This document shows positions 1 through 6,396 of a stretch of 9,249 bases of DNA, one piece after another. Positions within the stretch are counted from its first letter, which is position 1, and the number at the start of each line of letters is the position of its first letter. The notes under the pieces were generated by a model. It saw nothing but the letters and a program-made list of their open reading frames with translations. It did not search any database and had not been told where the DNA came from. The position numbers and the translations under genes were made by a program. This DNA comes from Phycisphaerales bacterium. Lineage in GTDB: Bacteria; Planctomycetota; Phycisphaerae; SM23-33. The stretch is from NCBI GenBank assembly GCA_003171235.1, contig PMYM01000167.1, positions 1 through 9,249 on the forward strand. Reading direction: 5' to 3'.

Positions 1-18
1 GTTATTAGGATAGGCTCT
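1..18. repeat. Left copy of an 18-bp terminal inverted repeat (probable IS end)
   Basis: The first 18 bases, GTTATTAGGATAGGCTCT, are the exact reverse complement of the last 18 bases of the window. Read outward the sequence starts GAGCCTATCC, and the bases just inside are TTA at both ends. GAGCC-type ends with a short TNA target resemble the IS427/IS1031-like branch of the IS5 family; that family assignment is inferred from memory of the end sequence. No transposase is present, so only the edge of such an element is seen. The simplest reading is that assembly stopped at a multicopy insertion sequence on each side. Confidence 0.6.
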
Positions 19-1127
19 TAGTAATGGCTGATGACAAAGTTCAGCAGCAGGTCTTCGCCCAGTTGCGCCACGCGCGGAGGCGGGAGCTTCAAACCCTGGT
101 CGATGCGGTCGGGTTCCGGCCAGTCCACCGGGCCCAGGGCCTGGCGCCCGCCCAACAGGCGCGGGGCGACGAAGACCATGGCCTCGTCGGCCAGCCCGGC
201 TGAGAGGAACTGCCCCAGCACGTTCCGCCCGCCCTCGACCAGCAGGTACGTCCAGCCGCGGCGGCCAAGCTCCTCCAGCAGGGAAGGCAAGTCGGCCCCG
301 CCCGTCGGCGATGCCGGCAGGCGCAGCACCTGGGCCCCGGCCTGCTCTAGCGCCTGGAGCCTCTGGCCCGGGTCGGCCGCCGTCACGATCAAAAGCGGCG
401 ACTGCCTGGCCGACTGCACCAGCCGGCTCTCTAGCGGGATGCGCAGGTGAGCGTCCAGCACCACCCGCGCCGGCTGTTTGCCCGAGCCGCTGCGGTTGGT
501 CAGCAGGGGGTCGTCGGCCAGCACGGTGCCCACGCCCACGCACACGCCGTCACACCAGGACCGCACGCGGTGGACTTCCGCGCGGGCCTGCGGGCCGGTG
601 ATCCAGCGGCTCTGGCCGGTGTGGGTGGCGATCCGGCCGTCCAGGCTTTGGGCCCACTTGCAGATGACCCAGGGCCGCCCCAGCCGCCGGGTCTTGATGT
701 ACGCGCCCAGCAGCTCCCGCGCCGGCCCTTCCAGCACGCCCAGGGCCAGTTCCATGCCCGCTCGGCGTAAGATGGCCAGGCCCCGGCCCGAAACCTTCTG
801 GTCGGGGTCTTCCATGGCCGCCACCACGCGGGCAAACCCGCAGCGGATGATGGCGTCGGTGCAGGGGGGCGTCTTGCCCTGGTGGCAGCAGGGTTCCAGC
901 GTGACATACAGGGTGGACCCGCTCAGGTCCTGCCCGCGTGCCTGGGCCTGGGCGATGGCTTCTACTTCGGCGTGGGGGCCGCCGAACCGGGCGTGGCAGC
1001 CCTCGGCGACGACTTGCCCGCCGCGCACGATCACCGCTCCGACCATGGGGTTGGGCTCGACGCTTCCCCGGCCGTTTCGGGCCAGCTCCAGGGCCCGCGC
1101 CATGAATACTTCATCCGCCGACGGCAT
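18..1127 (-). CDS. ribD: RibD, bifunctional pyrimidine deaminase/reductase of riboflavin synthesis
   Basis: Catalyses deamination of 2,5-diamino-6-ribosylamino-pyrimidinone 5'-phosphate and then NADPH-dependent reduction of the ribosyl side chain, in the cytoplasmic riboflavin (FMN/FAD) pathway. The 369-aa protein has the usual fused length. The N-terminal deaminase domain (about 1-145) shows NPMVGAVIV (26-34), the zinc site H52 with catalytic E54 in PHAEVEA, and C80 and C89 in LEPCCHQGKTPPC. The reductase domain (about 150-369) shows SLDGRIAT (161-168) and GVGTVLADDPLLTNR (198-212). It stands alone: no other rib genes are nearby, and it diverges from the Sm-like gene. A TATAAT lies 7 nt before the ATG, while the only SD-like stretch, GGAGGGGG, sits about 15 nt upstream. 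The TAA stop occupies bases 18-20 and so touches the terminal repeat; the C-terminus still has normal length, so the enzyme looks intact. Confidence 0.97.
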   Translation of the reverse strand: MPSADEVFMARALELARNGRGSVEPNPMVGAVIVRGGQVVAEGCHARFGGPHAEVEAIAQAQARGQDLSGSTLYVTLEPCCHQGKTPPCTDAIIRCGFARVVAAMEDPDQKVSGRGLAILRRAGMELALGVLEGPARELLGAYIKTRRLGRPWVICKWAQSLDGRIATHTGQSRWITGPQARAEVHRVRSWCDGVCVGVGTVLADDPLLTNRSGSGKQPARVVLDAHLRIPLESRLVQSARQSPLLIVTAADPGQRLQALEQAGAQVLRLPASPTGGADLPSLLEELGRRGWTYLLVEGGRNVLGQFLSAGLADEAMVFVAPRLLGGRQALGPVDWPEPDRIDQGLKLPPPRVAQLGEDLLLNFVISHY

Positions 1128-1134
1128 GGCCGGG

Positions 1135-1140
1135 ATTATA
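1135..1140 (-). promoter_or_regulatory. -10 element for ribD, possibly leaderless
   Basis: A perfect TATAAT on the minus strand ends 7 nt before the ribD ATG, which would put the transcription start at or beside the start codon. I see no good -35 hexamer 16-18 nt upstream. A GGAGGGGG stretch just upstream of the hexamer is too distant to be an ideal ribosome binding site. The placement is seen in the sequence; leaderless transcription is inferred. Confidence 0.4.
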
Positions 1141-1189
1141 GGCCCCCTCCGCGGTTTTTGGGCTGGCGATTTTGAATTCGGGACTCATC

Positions 1190-1213
1190 CCGCCAGGCCA
1201 CTCGACTTGGCGG
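1190..1213. promoter_or_regulatory. Imperfect inverted repeat in the ribD/Sm-like divergent spacer
   Basis: CCGCCAGG (1190-1197) pairs with CTTGGCGG (1206-1213) over 8 positions including one G-T wobble, with an 8-nt loop. It lies between the two divergent promoters in a spacer of 179 bp. It could be an operator shared by the two genes or a chance GC-rich hairpin. No FMN riboswitch is recognisable upstream of ribD. Confidence 0.25.
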
Positions 1214-1249
1214 CGGATCCCTTCCCTGACCGGATTTCAGCATATACTC

Positions 1250-1279
1250 CTGCCACCGCCAGCGATCTGTGCATATAAT
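1250..1279 (+). promoter_or_regulatory. Sigma-70-like promoter of the Sm-like gene
   Basis: TATAAT at 1274-1279 is preceded by CTGCCA at 1250-1255 (4 of 6 matches to TTGACA) with an 18-bp spacer. The start would fall near 1286, giving a leader of about 20 nt that contains the Shine-Dalgarno AAGGAAG (1296-1302). This is the most conventional promoter plus RBS arrangement in the window. Confidence 0.5.
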
Positions 1280-1306
1280 ATGCCTGTCATAGCTAAAGGA
1301 AGTCCA

Positions 1307-1576
1307 ATGGCCAGCATCATCGGTACAGGTATCCGCGAGGCGCTGATGTGGGCCGGCAACGAAGGCAAGCTTGTTACGATCTATTTGTCTGGGGTGTCGG
1401 TCACGGGAAAAGTGCTCAAGGTCATTCCCCTGGTGCTGGAGCAGGCTGACCAGACGACGGCCGTGATCAACCTGGATGCCGTGGACATGGTCCTGATCCT
1501 GCAGGCCCCCTCCCAGAAGATCGTGCAGGCCGTCTCGCCCCAGGTCGAGACGCGCTTCATGGGCAGCGGCAGGTAG
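1307..1576 (+). CDS. Small Sm-fold (Hfq-like) protein, divergent, tentative
   Basis: 89-aa protein. ATG 1307 is chosen over an in-frame start 45 codons upstream because AAGGAAG lies 4 nt before it and a TATAAT lies upstream within the longer frame. The layout matches Hfq: a short N-terminal helix (IREALMWAGNEGK) followed by a strand LVTIYLSGVSVTGKVLKV that aligns by eye with Hfq's VSIYLVNGIKLQGQIESF, including the conserved glycine, and a closing strand INLDAVDMVLIL in the place of Hfq's YKHAISTIVP. The YKHA motif that forms part of the RNA-binding surface of canonical Hfq is absent. If the fold is right, it could form a ring binding RNA. It precedes the radical SAM gene by 64-115 bp depending on that gene's start. 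Alternatives are another small beta-barrel protein or an unrelated family. The gene is well supported; the fold assignment is inference. Confidence 0.55.
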   Translation: MASIIGTGIREALMWAGNEGKLVTIYLSGVSVTGKVLKVIPLVLEQADQTTAVINLDAVDMVLILQAPSQKIVQAVSPQVETRFMGSGR

Positions 1577-1605
1577 CTTGGCCGGCTGTCCAATGGCGGG
1601 GACGG

Positions 1606-1634
1606 TTGCCCAGGCAACTGGGGCGGCCTAGAAT
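1606..1634 (+). promoter_or_regulatory. Promoter before the B12 radical SAM gene, overlapping a palindrome
   Basis: TTGCCC (1606-1611) and TAGAAT (1629-1634) are separated by exactly 17 bp. The -35 overlaps a perfect inverted repeat, GTTGCC-CA-GGCAAC (1605-1618), suited to a dimeric repressor; the 2-nt spacer is too short for a stable RNA hairpin. Transcription would start around 1641, on the GTG that opens the longer form of the gene. Confidence 0.45.
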
Positions 1635-1691
1635 TCTGTCGTGCCCAACCCGCTGGGCTTATTGTTGCGCGAACGAGAAATCACAGAAGCC

Positions 1692-3152
1692 ATGGCCCGC
1701 AAAGTCCGCTTTATCGAACCGCTCAGCCGCCCCGGCAGGCCTTTCAACGGCTGGATCCGCCGCTGGCCCCTGCTGGGGCCGATCCTGCTGGCCTCAATCC
1801 TGGAACGCCAGGGCTACGACGTCGCCGTGTACAACGAGAACGTCTCGGGCCCGCTGCAGGACAACCCCGCCTGCCTGGAGGATATTTGTTCAGCCGACCT
1901 GGTCGGGCTGACCATCATGACGGCCACGGCCACGCGCGGGTATGGGTTGGCGCGGCTGCTGCGCTTGTCGGGCTTTGGCGGGACGATCGCCTTCGGCGGG
2001 GTGCACGCCACGTTCTGCCCGGAGGAGGCGATTCAATTCGGCGACGTGGTGGTCTGCGGAGAGGGCGAAGGCATCATTTCCGCCCTGGCCGCCGGCGACA
2101 TCCGCGGCGGTATCCATCACCCCCACCCGCCGCAAGATCTGGACAGCCTGCCGCCCCCGCGGCACGAGCTGATGATAGACTTCGAGAAACTGCTGGCCCT
2201 GGCCGGCGGCCGCCAGAACTACGAACTGCCCGTCATGGCCAGCCGGGGCTGCCCGCACGGGTGCGTATATTGCTCGGTCACGCAGATGTACGGGCGGACG
2301 GTCCGCCGGCAATCGCACGAAAGAATCCAGGCCGACCTGGAACTGTACGTCAAGCGCGGTTTTCGCCGGGTGTTTTTCTATGACGACAACCTGGTGGCCG
2401 ACCGGGAGTGGACCCGCAACCTGCTGGCCCGCATCGAGCCGTTGCACATCCGCTGGCACGCCCAGGCCCGCGTGGACCTGCACTGGATGGACCCCCAGCG
2501 AAGCCAATGCGACCACCAACTGTTGGCGGCCATGCGCCGCAGCGGGTGCGACCTGCTGTACATCGGCTACGAGACCGTCGACGAAGCCACCGCCCGCCTC
2601 TGGAACAAAGGCTACCGCGGCCAGGACAGGCTGGACAACCGGCTGATGGAGGACAGCCGCATCCTCCACGAGCATGGCATCTGGATTCACGCCATGTTCA
2701 TCCTGGGGCCGGATCACGACCAGGCGTACATCGACCGGGTGGTGGATTTTTCCCGCCGGGCCAGGCTCGAGACAATGCAGTTGTCGGTGCTGACGCCGCT
2801 GCCGGGCACGCCGCTTTTTCAACAGATGCAAGACAAGCTGCTGCTGAAGAATTTCCCGGAAGACTGGGACTTCTACGACGGCACCCATTGCGTCTACCCC
2901 CATCGCCGCATGTCGATAGAGAGTCTCCAGCGGGCGGTGCTGGCGGCGCACCTGCAGTTCTACCGGTCGCTGGGGCCGGCCTGGCAGAGATTGCGCAAAG
3001 TGCTGGGGCAGAGCGGCTCTGTGAGCCGCCGGGTGGGGCAACTGTGGCGGCACGCCCGCCTGGGGCCGCCCATCTTTAACCAGTGGCGCAACGAGACATA
3101 CCGCTATATCGAGATGATCCGCCGGCGCTGCGGGCAGGCGGCCCAACTGTAG
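1692..3152 (+). CDS. B12-binding-domain radical SAM enzyme, substrate unknown
   Basis: Class B-like radical SAM protein of 486 aa from ATG 1692. A GTG at 1641 would add 17 residues. ATG is preferred because the first strand of the B12-type fold (KVRFIEP) then lies at the N-terminus as usual, but neither start has a good SD and the promoter could give a leaderless GTG start. The cobalamin-binding-type domain covers roughly residues 28-130 with GGVHATFCPEEA (102-113) and GEGE (123-126); the classic DxHxxG cobalamin motif is not seen. The radical SAM core begins at CPHGCVYC, with C187, C191 and C194 ligating the 4Fe-4S cluster, followed by FYDDN (229-233), GYET and LTPLPGTPLF (about 367-376). 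A basic C-terminal extension of about 100 residues follows. Relatives include methyltransferases and ring-forming enzymes, some in hopanoid or tetrapyrrole metabolism, but the context does not pick one. Confidence 0.9.
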   Translation: MARKVRFIEPLSRPGRPFNGWIRRWPLLGPILLASILERQGYDVAVYNENVSGPLQDNPACLEDICSADLVGLTIMTATATRGYGLARLLRLSGFGGTIAFGGVHATFCPEEAIQFGDVVVCGEGEGIISALAAGDIRGGIHHPHPPQDLDSLPPPRHELMIDFEKLLALAGGRQNYELPVMASRGCPHGCVYCSVTQMYGRTVRRQSHERIQADLELYVKRGFRRVFFYDDNLVADREWTRNLLARIEPLHIRWHAQARVDLHWMDPQRSQCDHQLLAAMRRSGCDLLYIGYETVDEATARLWNKGYRGQDRLDNRLMEDSRILHEHGIWIHAMFILGPDHDQAYIDRVVDFSRRARLETMQLSVLTPLPGTPLFQQMQDKLLLKNFPEDWDFYDGTHCVYPHRRMSIESLQRAVLAAHLQFYRSLGPAWQRLRKVLGQSGSVSRRVGQLWRHARLGPPIFNQWRNETYRYIEMIRRRCGQAAQL

Positions 3153-3176
3153 CCGCAGGCGCCGACTCTGCGCGGC
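3152..3176 (+). terminator. Weak stem-loop at the end of the B12 radical SAM gene
   Basis: GCCGCAG (3152-3158) can pair with a downstream CTG..GCGGC arm (3168-3176) over 7 bp with a 2-nt bulge and a 9-nt loop. It starts on the last base of the stop codon. There is no U-run after it, so it is not a standard Rho-independent terminator; it may only protect the 3' end. Confidence 0.2.
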
Positions 3177-3216
3177 GGAATTTCACCCATCCCAAGCTGG
3201 GCATTGGCTATCATTA

Positions 3217-3243
3217 GCTCCTTTGGCGAGGGACGAAAGGAGC
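3217..3243 (+). promoter_or_regulatory. Hairpin that masks the Shine-Dalgarno of the Gfo/Idh gene
   Basis: GCTCCTTT (3217-3224) is a perfect reverse complement of AAAGGAGC (3236-3243), with an 11-nt loop. The second arm is the ribosome binding site itself: AAAGGAG at 3236-3242, 5 nt before ATG 3248. The first arm is thus an anti-SD sequence, and when paired the whole SD is hidden. Such hairpins act as translational switches or thermometers in known systems; regulation here is inferred. A TATCAT at 3209-3214 would start transcription inside the first arm, so the hairpin would mainly matter on transcripts entering from upstream. Confidence 0.55.
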
Positions 3244-3247
3244 CGAC

Positions 3248-4501
3248 ATGCCAGGCCAGACAGTCAAGCCCCAGGTGGCCATCGTGGGCGGCGGGATGAT
3301 CACCGCCATCCAACTGCTGCCGACGATCTACTATCTCCAGCGGATGGGCCTGGTGGGGCCGATCAGCGTTGCCGCCCTCAACGCCGCCGCCATCCGAAAG
3401 CTGATGGACGATCCGACGCTCAAGGCGGGCTTCCCCAGCCAGAGTTTCAACGCCTATCCCAAGCCTGACGGACCCTCGCAGGACATGAGCGAGCTTTACC
3501 GGGAGATGATCGCCGACCTGCCGCCGCGCCAGATCGTGGTGGCGGCCGTGCCCGACCACCTGCATTACCAGGTCATTCGCTCTGCCTTGGAGCACGACCA
3601 GCACGTGCTCTCGGTCAAGCCCCTGGTGCTCAAATACGCCCAGGCTCTGGAGATCGAGCAGGAGGCCTTCCGCCGCGGCCTGATGGTCGGGGCAGAGTAC
3701 CACAAGCGATTCGATTACCGCTCGCTCATGGCCCGCCGGGAATACCGCGCCGGGCGCTTCGGCCAGTTCCGCGCCGGCCAGGCGCACCTGGTCGAATGCT
3801 GGTACTACCGCCACAGCAACTTCCAGAACTGGTGCACCGTCGAAAACTCCGACATGTTCACCTACATCGGCTGCCATTACGTCGACCTGGTGGCGTTCAT
3901 CACGGGCCTCTTGCCGGTGAGCGTTTCGCTCTACGGCGTGGTGGAGGATTACCCCAACGGCCGGAAGGGCTACCTCTGGACCGACGGCCGGGTCAAGTGG
4001 AACAACGGGGCCTTCCTCTCGGTGCTGACCGGGCTGGGCTATCCCGACGCCGCCCCCGGCGGCAATACCCAGGGCCTGACCATGCACTGCGAGGGCGACA
4101 AAGACGGCTGCCTCATCCGCCACAGCGACCAGTTCCGCGGCGTCGAGCACAGCTACAGGGCCGCCGGCGGCGAACCGGGCGACACCGTCTACGCCCAGCC
4201 CAACCCCGACTATTTCCGCATGCTGGACATGGGCGAGGGCTGCCTGACGCCGGTGGGATATGGCCATCGCTCGGTGGAGTACATCATCAACGCCGCCCGG
4301 CGGATCGAATCCCAGGCCGGCGGCGACCTGGCCGCCCGCCAGCGAATGCTGCGCGAGATGGACCAGGCCGGCATCATGGCCACCCCCGCCAACAGCAGCT
4401 ACAACGAACTGGTCATCGAGGCCGGCAGGCTTTCCATCGCCAACAACGGGCGGGAAGCCGTGATTGAGTATGGGCAGAAGCCGTCTGTTCATCTGGCTTA
4501 G
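3248..4501 (+). CDS. Gfo/Idh/MocA-family NAD(P)-dependent oxidoreductase
   Basis: 417-aa cytoplasmic dehydrogenase, probably acting on a sugar or cyclitol. The N-terminal Rossmann domain shows VAIVGGGMI (10-18) and IVVAAVPDHLHYQVI (96-110). The catalytic segment LSVKPLVL (121-128) carries the family lysine, K124, but has V in the place of the usual glutamate of the EKP motif. EYHKRFDYRS (150-159) is the family strand that carries substrate-site residues. The C-terminal alpha/beta domain with CWYYRHSNFQNW and DMFTYIGCHYVDL completes a length somewhat above the usual 330-400 aa. The start is fixed by AAAGGAG 5 nt upstream, inside a hairpin. The TAG stop shares its final G with the first base of the repeat-bounded S23 cassette. 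The substrate cannot be read from the sequence; the next metabolic gene is a class III aminotransferase. Confidence 0.88.
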   Translation: MPGQTVKPQVAIVGGGMITAIQLLPTIYYLQRMGLVGPISVAALNAAAIRKLMDDPTLKAGFPSQSFNAYPKPDGPSQDMSELYREMIADLPPRQIVVAAVPDHLHYQVIRSALEHDQHVLSVKPLVLKYAQALEIEQEAFRRGLMVGAEYHKRFDYRSLMARREYRAGRFGQFRAGQAHLVECWYYRHSNFQNWCTVENSDMFTYIGCHYVDLVAFITGLLPVSVSLYGVVEDYPNGRKGYLWTDGRVKWNNGAFLSVLTGLGYPDAAPGGNTQGLTMHCEGDKDGCLIRHSDQFRGVEHSYRAAGGEPGDTVYAQPNPDYFRMLDMGEGCLTPVGYGHRSVEYIINAARRIESQAGGDLAARQRMLREMDQAGIMATPANSSYNELVIEAGRLSIANNGREAVIEYGQKPSVHLA

Positions 4502-4528
4502 ATTTTCGATTTGCGATTTTCGATTTAA
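4501..4528 (+). repeat. Four GATTTNN heptamers, left end of the S23 cassette
   Basis: Successive units are GATTTTC, GATTTGC, GATTTTC and GATTTAA. The first G is also the last base of the Gfo/Idh stop codon. Translated heptamer arrays of this kind give protein tails such as IFDLRFSIYDL, which I recall as common in environmental bacterial annotations, so the repeat family is probably dispersed in this genome. Confidence 0.85.
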
Positions 4529-4557
4529 ATACAAGAAGACCTATCACGAGCAGTGCG

Positions 4558-4929
4558 ATGACCGAGCAAGCGATAACCCAGCAAGTGATGAAGCAAAGGA
4601 CGAAAAGCTACGCGCTGCGCGTTATTCGCGTGGTATCGTCGCTGCAGAATAACGTTGTCGGGCGAAACATTGGTGGGCAGTTGTTGCGGGCTGGAACCTC
4701 GGTCGCGGCCAACTACCGTGCCGCCTGTCGCGCCAGATCCCGTGCCGACTTCTTGTCGAAACTGGGAATTGTGGAAGAGGAAACGGACGAGTCTCTCTTC
4801 TGGCAGGAATTGTTAGTTGAAGCGGGAATACTTGAGCCTGCCAAGCTTGTTAAACTCATGAAAGAAGGAAACGAAATCTTATCCATAATTGTGGCAACAA
4901 GGAAAACTGTCAGGGCAAGCCGGACGTGA
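4558..4929 (+). CDS. Four-helix-bundle protein, 23S rRNA-intervening-sequence (S23) type
   Basis: 123-aa helical protein of the four-helix-bundle S23/IVP family (TIGR02436), first described as reading frames inside 23S rRNA intervening sequences; members also occur widely as free-standing genes, and their function is unclear. The family signature is strong: YALRVIRVV near residues 18-26, QLLRAGTSVAANYRAACRAR (41-60), then ADFLSKLGIVEEETDES and FWQELLVEAGIL (63-92). Length is typical. A second possible start is M11 (MKQRTKSYALR), where many relatives begin. No convincing SD precedes ATG 4558. Codon and base use differ from the neighbours, with many A/T third positions. It is not inside rRNA here: it sits between perfect inverted repeats, which suggests it arrived as a unit. 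Confidence 0.92.
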   Translation: MTEQAITQQVMKQRTKSYALRVIRVVSSLQNNVVGRNIGGQLLRAGTSVAANYRAACRARSRADFLSKLGIVEEETDESLFWQELLVEAGILEPAKLVKLMKEGNEILSIIVATRKTVRASRT

Positions 4930-4953
4930 GGATTTGTCTTTCGGCTGCCTTTG

Positions 4954-4988
4954 TTAAATCGTAAATCGAAAATCGCAAATCGAAAATC
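4954..4988 (-). repeat. Five GATTTNN heptamers on the minus strand, right end of the S23 cassette
   Basis: Read on the minus strand from 4988 the units are GATTTTC, GATTTGC, GATTTTC, GATTTAC and GATTTAA. The array matches the left end exactly over 27 bases and has one heptamer more on its inner side. Confidence 0.85.
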
Positions 4989-5027
4989 CTTAACCTCGCA
5001 ACATGCAATAGGAGTTCAGAGAAGAAC

Positions 5028-6392
5028 ATGGCCACCAAGGAGTTTCCCCTCATCCCCCAGCGCGTCAGCCCCGTCCAGACCAAGTGGCGCACCGTCATCA
5101 CCCAGATCCCGGTGCCCCAGAGCCTGCCCATCCTGCAGGACATGCGCAGCGGCGAACCCCGCTCCATGGGCGGCCAGCCGCCCATCCTCTGGCACCACGG
5201 CCAGGGCGCCCAGATATTCGACCCCTACGGCAACATCTTTTTGGACTTCTCGGCCGGCGTGCTGGTGACCGCCAGCGGCCACGGCCATCCGCACATTGTC
5301 AAGGCCATCGCCGACATGGCCAACCGCGGGCTGTACCACGCCTACTGCTTCCCCACCGACGTGCGAGCGGCCCTGGTCAAGAAGCTCAAGGGTCTGCTGC
5401 CGCCGCCGCTGTCGCGGGTGTTCCTTCTGACCACCGGCAGCGAGGCCACCGAATGCTGCCTCAAACTCGCCCGCACCCACGGCGCCAAAATCAGCAAGAC
5501 CAAGAACATCATGGTCAGCTTTGACAACGGCTTCCACGGCCGGACCATGGGCGCCCAGCTCATGGGCGGCTCGGCCGGGCTCAAAGGCTGGCTCGAAGGC
5601 GAGGGCGAGGGCCGCTTCATCCAGGTGCCGTTCCCCGACGGCTTCCGCCAGAAGGACATCTCCTTCAAGGTCTTCACCGACACCCTGGCCAAGAAGGGCG
5701 TCAAGGCCGACGACGTCTGCGGTGTCATCGGCGAGACATACCAGGGCGCTAACGCCGCCCTCTTCCCGGCACAATACGCCCAGGAGCTGCGCAAGTGGTG
5801 CGATCAGCACAAGGTGGCCCTGGCCTTGGACGAGATACAGGCCGGCTTTGGCCGGACGGGCAAGCTCTTCGGCTTCCAGCATTTGGGCATCGTGCCGGAC
5901 CTGGTGGCCTGCGGCAAGGGCATCTCGGGCGGCATGCCGCTTTCGGCCGTCCTGGGCACGGAAGAGTTGATGAACCTGTACGGCCCGGGCGAGATGACCA
6001 GCACGCACTCGGCCAACACCATTTGTTCGGCCGCCGCCCTGGCCAACCTGGAGGTCATCGAGCAAGAAGGCCTCATCGAGCGGGCGGCCCGGCTGGCGCC
6101 GGTGCTGGAAGAGGGCGCGCGCAAGATTCAGACCGCCGCCAAGGGCAAGATCACGCACATGGCCTCCACCGGCCTGGTGGCGGCGCTGCAATTCACCAAG
6201 CCAGGCACGACCATTCCCAACCCCGAAGTCGCCTGGACGTTCACCTGGGAGGCAATCAAGAAGGGCGTCATGCTGTTCGCCCCGGTGGGCATAAACGGCA
6301 GCTCGATCAAGATCAACCCGCCGCTGGTGATCGAGGAAGAAGCCCTGAACGAAGGCCTGGCCGTGCTGGAAGAGGTGGCCGCGGCACTGTAA
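5028..6392 (+). CDS. Class III PLP-dependent aminotransferase (GABA-aminotransferase-like)
   Basis: 454-aa fold-type I aminotransferase of the ornithine/GABA/acetylornithine group, moving an omega- or alpha-amino group to a keto acid in the cytoplasm. Key features in order: LDFSAGVLVTASGHGHP in the N-terminal part, the PLP phosphate loop TTGSEA (135-140), a GFHGRTMGA segment, D268 in LDEIQAGFGRTGK that contacts the pyridine nitrogen, and the Schiff-base lysine K297 in ACGKGISGGMPLSAV. It lacks the TLGKIIGGG type of active site seen in glutamate-1-semialdehyde aminomutase, so it is not HemL despite the heme genes downstream. The start has AGGAG 13 nt upstream and a closer purine-rich GAGAAG. 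It lies just after the S23 cassette and 66 bp before ahbC. The substrate is unknown. Confidence 0.92.
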   Translation: MATKEFPLIPQRVSPVQTKWRTVITQIPVPQSLPILQDMRSGEPRSMGGQPPILWHHGQGAQIFDPYGNIFLDFSAGVLVTASGHGHPHIVKAIADMANRGLYHAYCFPTDVRAALVKKLKGLLPPPLSRVFLLTTGSEATECCLKLARTHGAKISKTKNIMVSFDNGFHGRTMGAQLMGGSAGLKGWLEGEGEGRFIQVPFPDGFRQKDISFKVFTDTLAKKGVKADDVCGVIGETYQGANAALFPAQYAQELRKWCDQHKVALALDEIQAGFGRTGKLFGFQHLGIVPDLVACGKGISGGMPLSAVLGTEELMNLYGPGEMTSTHSANTICSAAALANLEVIEQEGLIERAARLAPVLEEGARKIQTAAKGKITHMASTGLVAALQFTKPGTTIPNPEVAWTFTWEAIKKGVMLFAPVGINGSSIKINPPLVIEEEALNEGLAVLEEVAAAL

Positions 6393-6396
6393 TTCT

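Larger units (their letters stand above)
4501..4988. mobile_element. Repeat-bounded cassette carrying an S23 gene, with perfect 27-bp inverted ends
   Basis: The 27 bases at 4501-4527 are the exact reverse complement of 4962-4988. Both ends are runs of GATTTNN heptamers. CTTA is found directly outside each end (4497-4500 and 4989-4992), as a 4-bp target duplication would be. The interior holds only the four-helix-bundle gene, and both interior and repeats are poorer in GC than the flanking genes. There is no transposase, so any movement would need help in trans. The repeats and flanks are seen directly; mobility is inferred. Confidence 0.55.

Noticed and set aside
1128..1306. FMN riboswitch upstream of ribD
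   Set aside because: The spacer is short, shared with a divergent promoter, and has a TATAAT 7 nt before the ribD ATG, leaving no room for the aptamer; its conserved core is not seen.
1890..3146. Long open frame on the minus strand (418 codons) opposite the B12 radical SAM gene
   Set aside because: It is low-complexity, rich in A, G, P, Q and V, has no domain, and mirrors a gene with clear motifs; long antisense frames are expected in GC-rich codon use.
4501..4528. Heptamer array as a CRISPR repeat or origin iterons
   Set aside because: Units are contiguous with no spacers, there are no cas or replication genes, and the matching array is inverted at the far end of one gene, which fits element ends better.
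3104..4534. Open frame of 476 codons on the minus strand opposite the Gfo/Idh gene
   Set aside because: Its N-terminus is the translated heptamer repeat and the rest lacks any domain; the + strand Gfo/Idh motifs explain the region.
5028..6392. Aminotransferase as HemL (glutamate-1-semialdehyde aminomutase), which would complete a heme cluster
   Set aside because: The lysine segment ACGKGISGGMPLSAV and the GABA-aminotransferase-like N-terminus differ from HemL, so the heme link by sequence fails.
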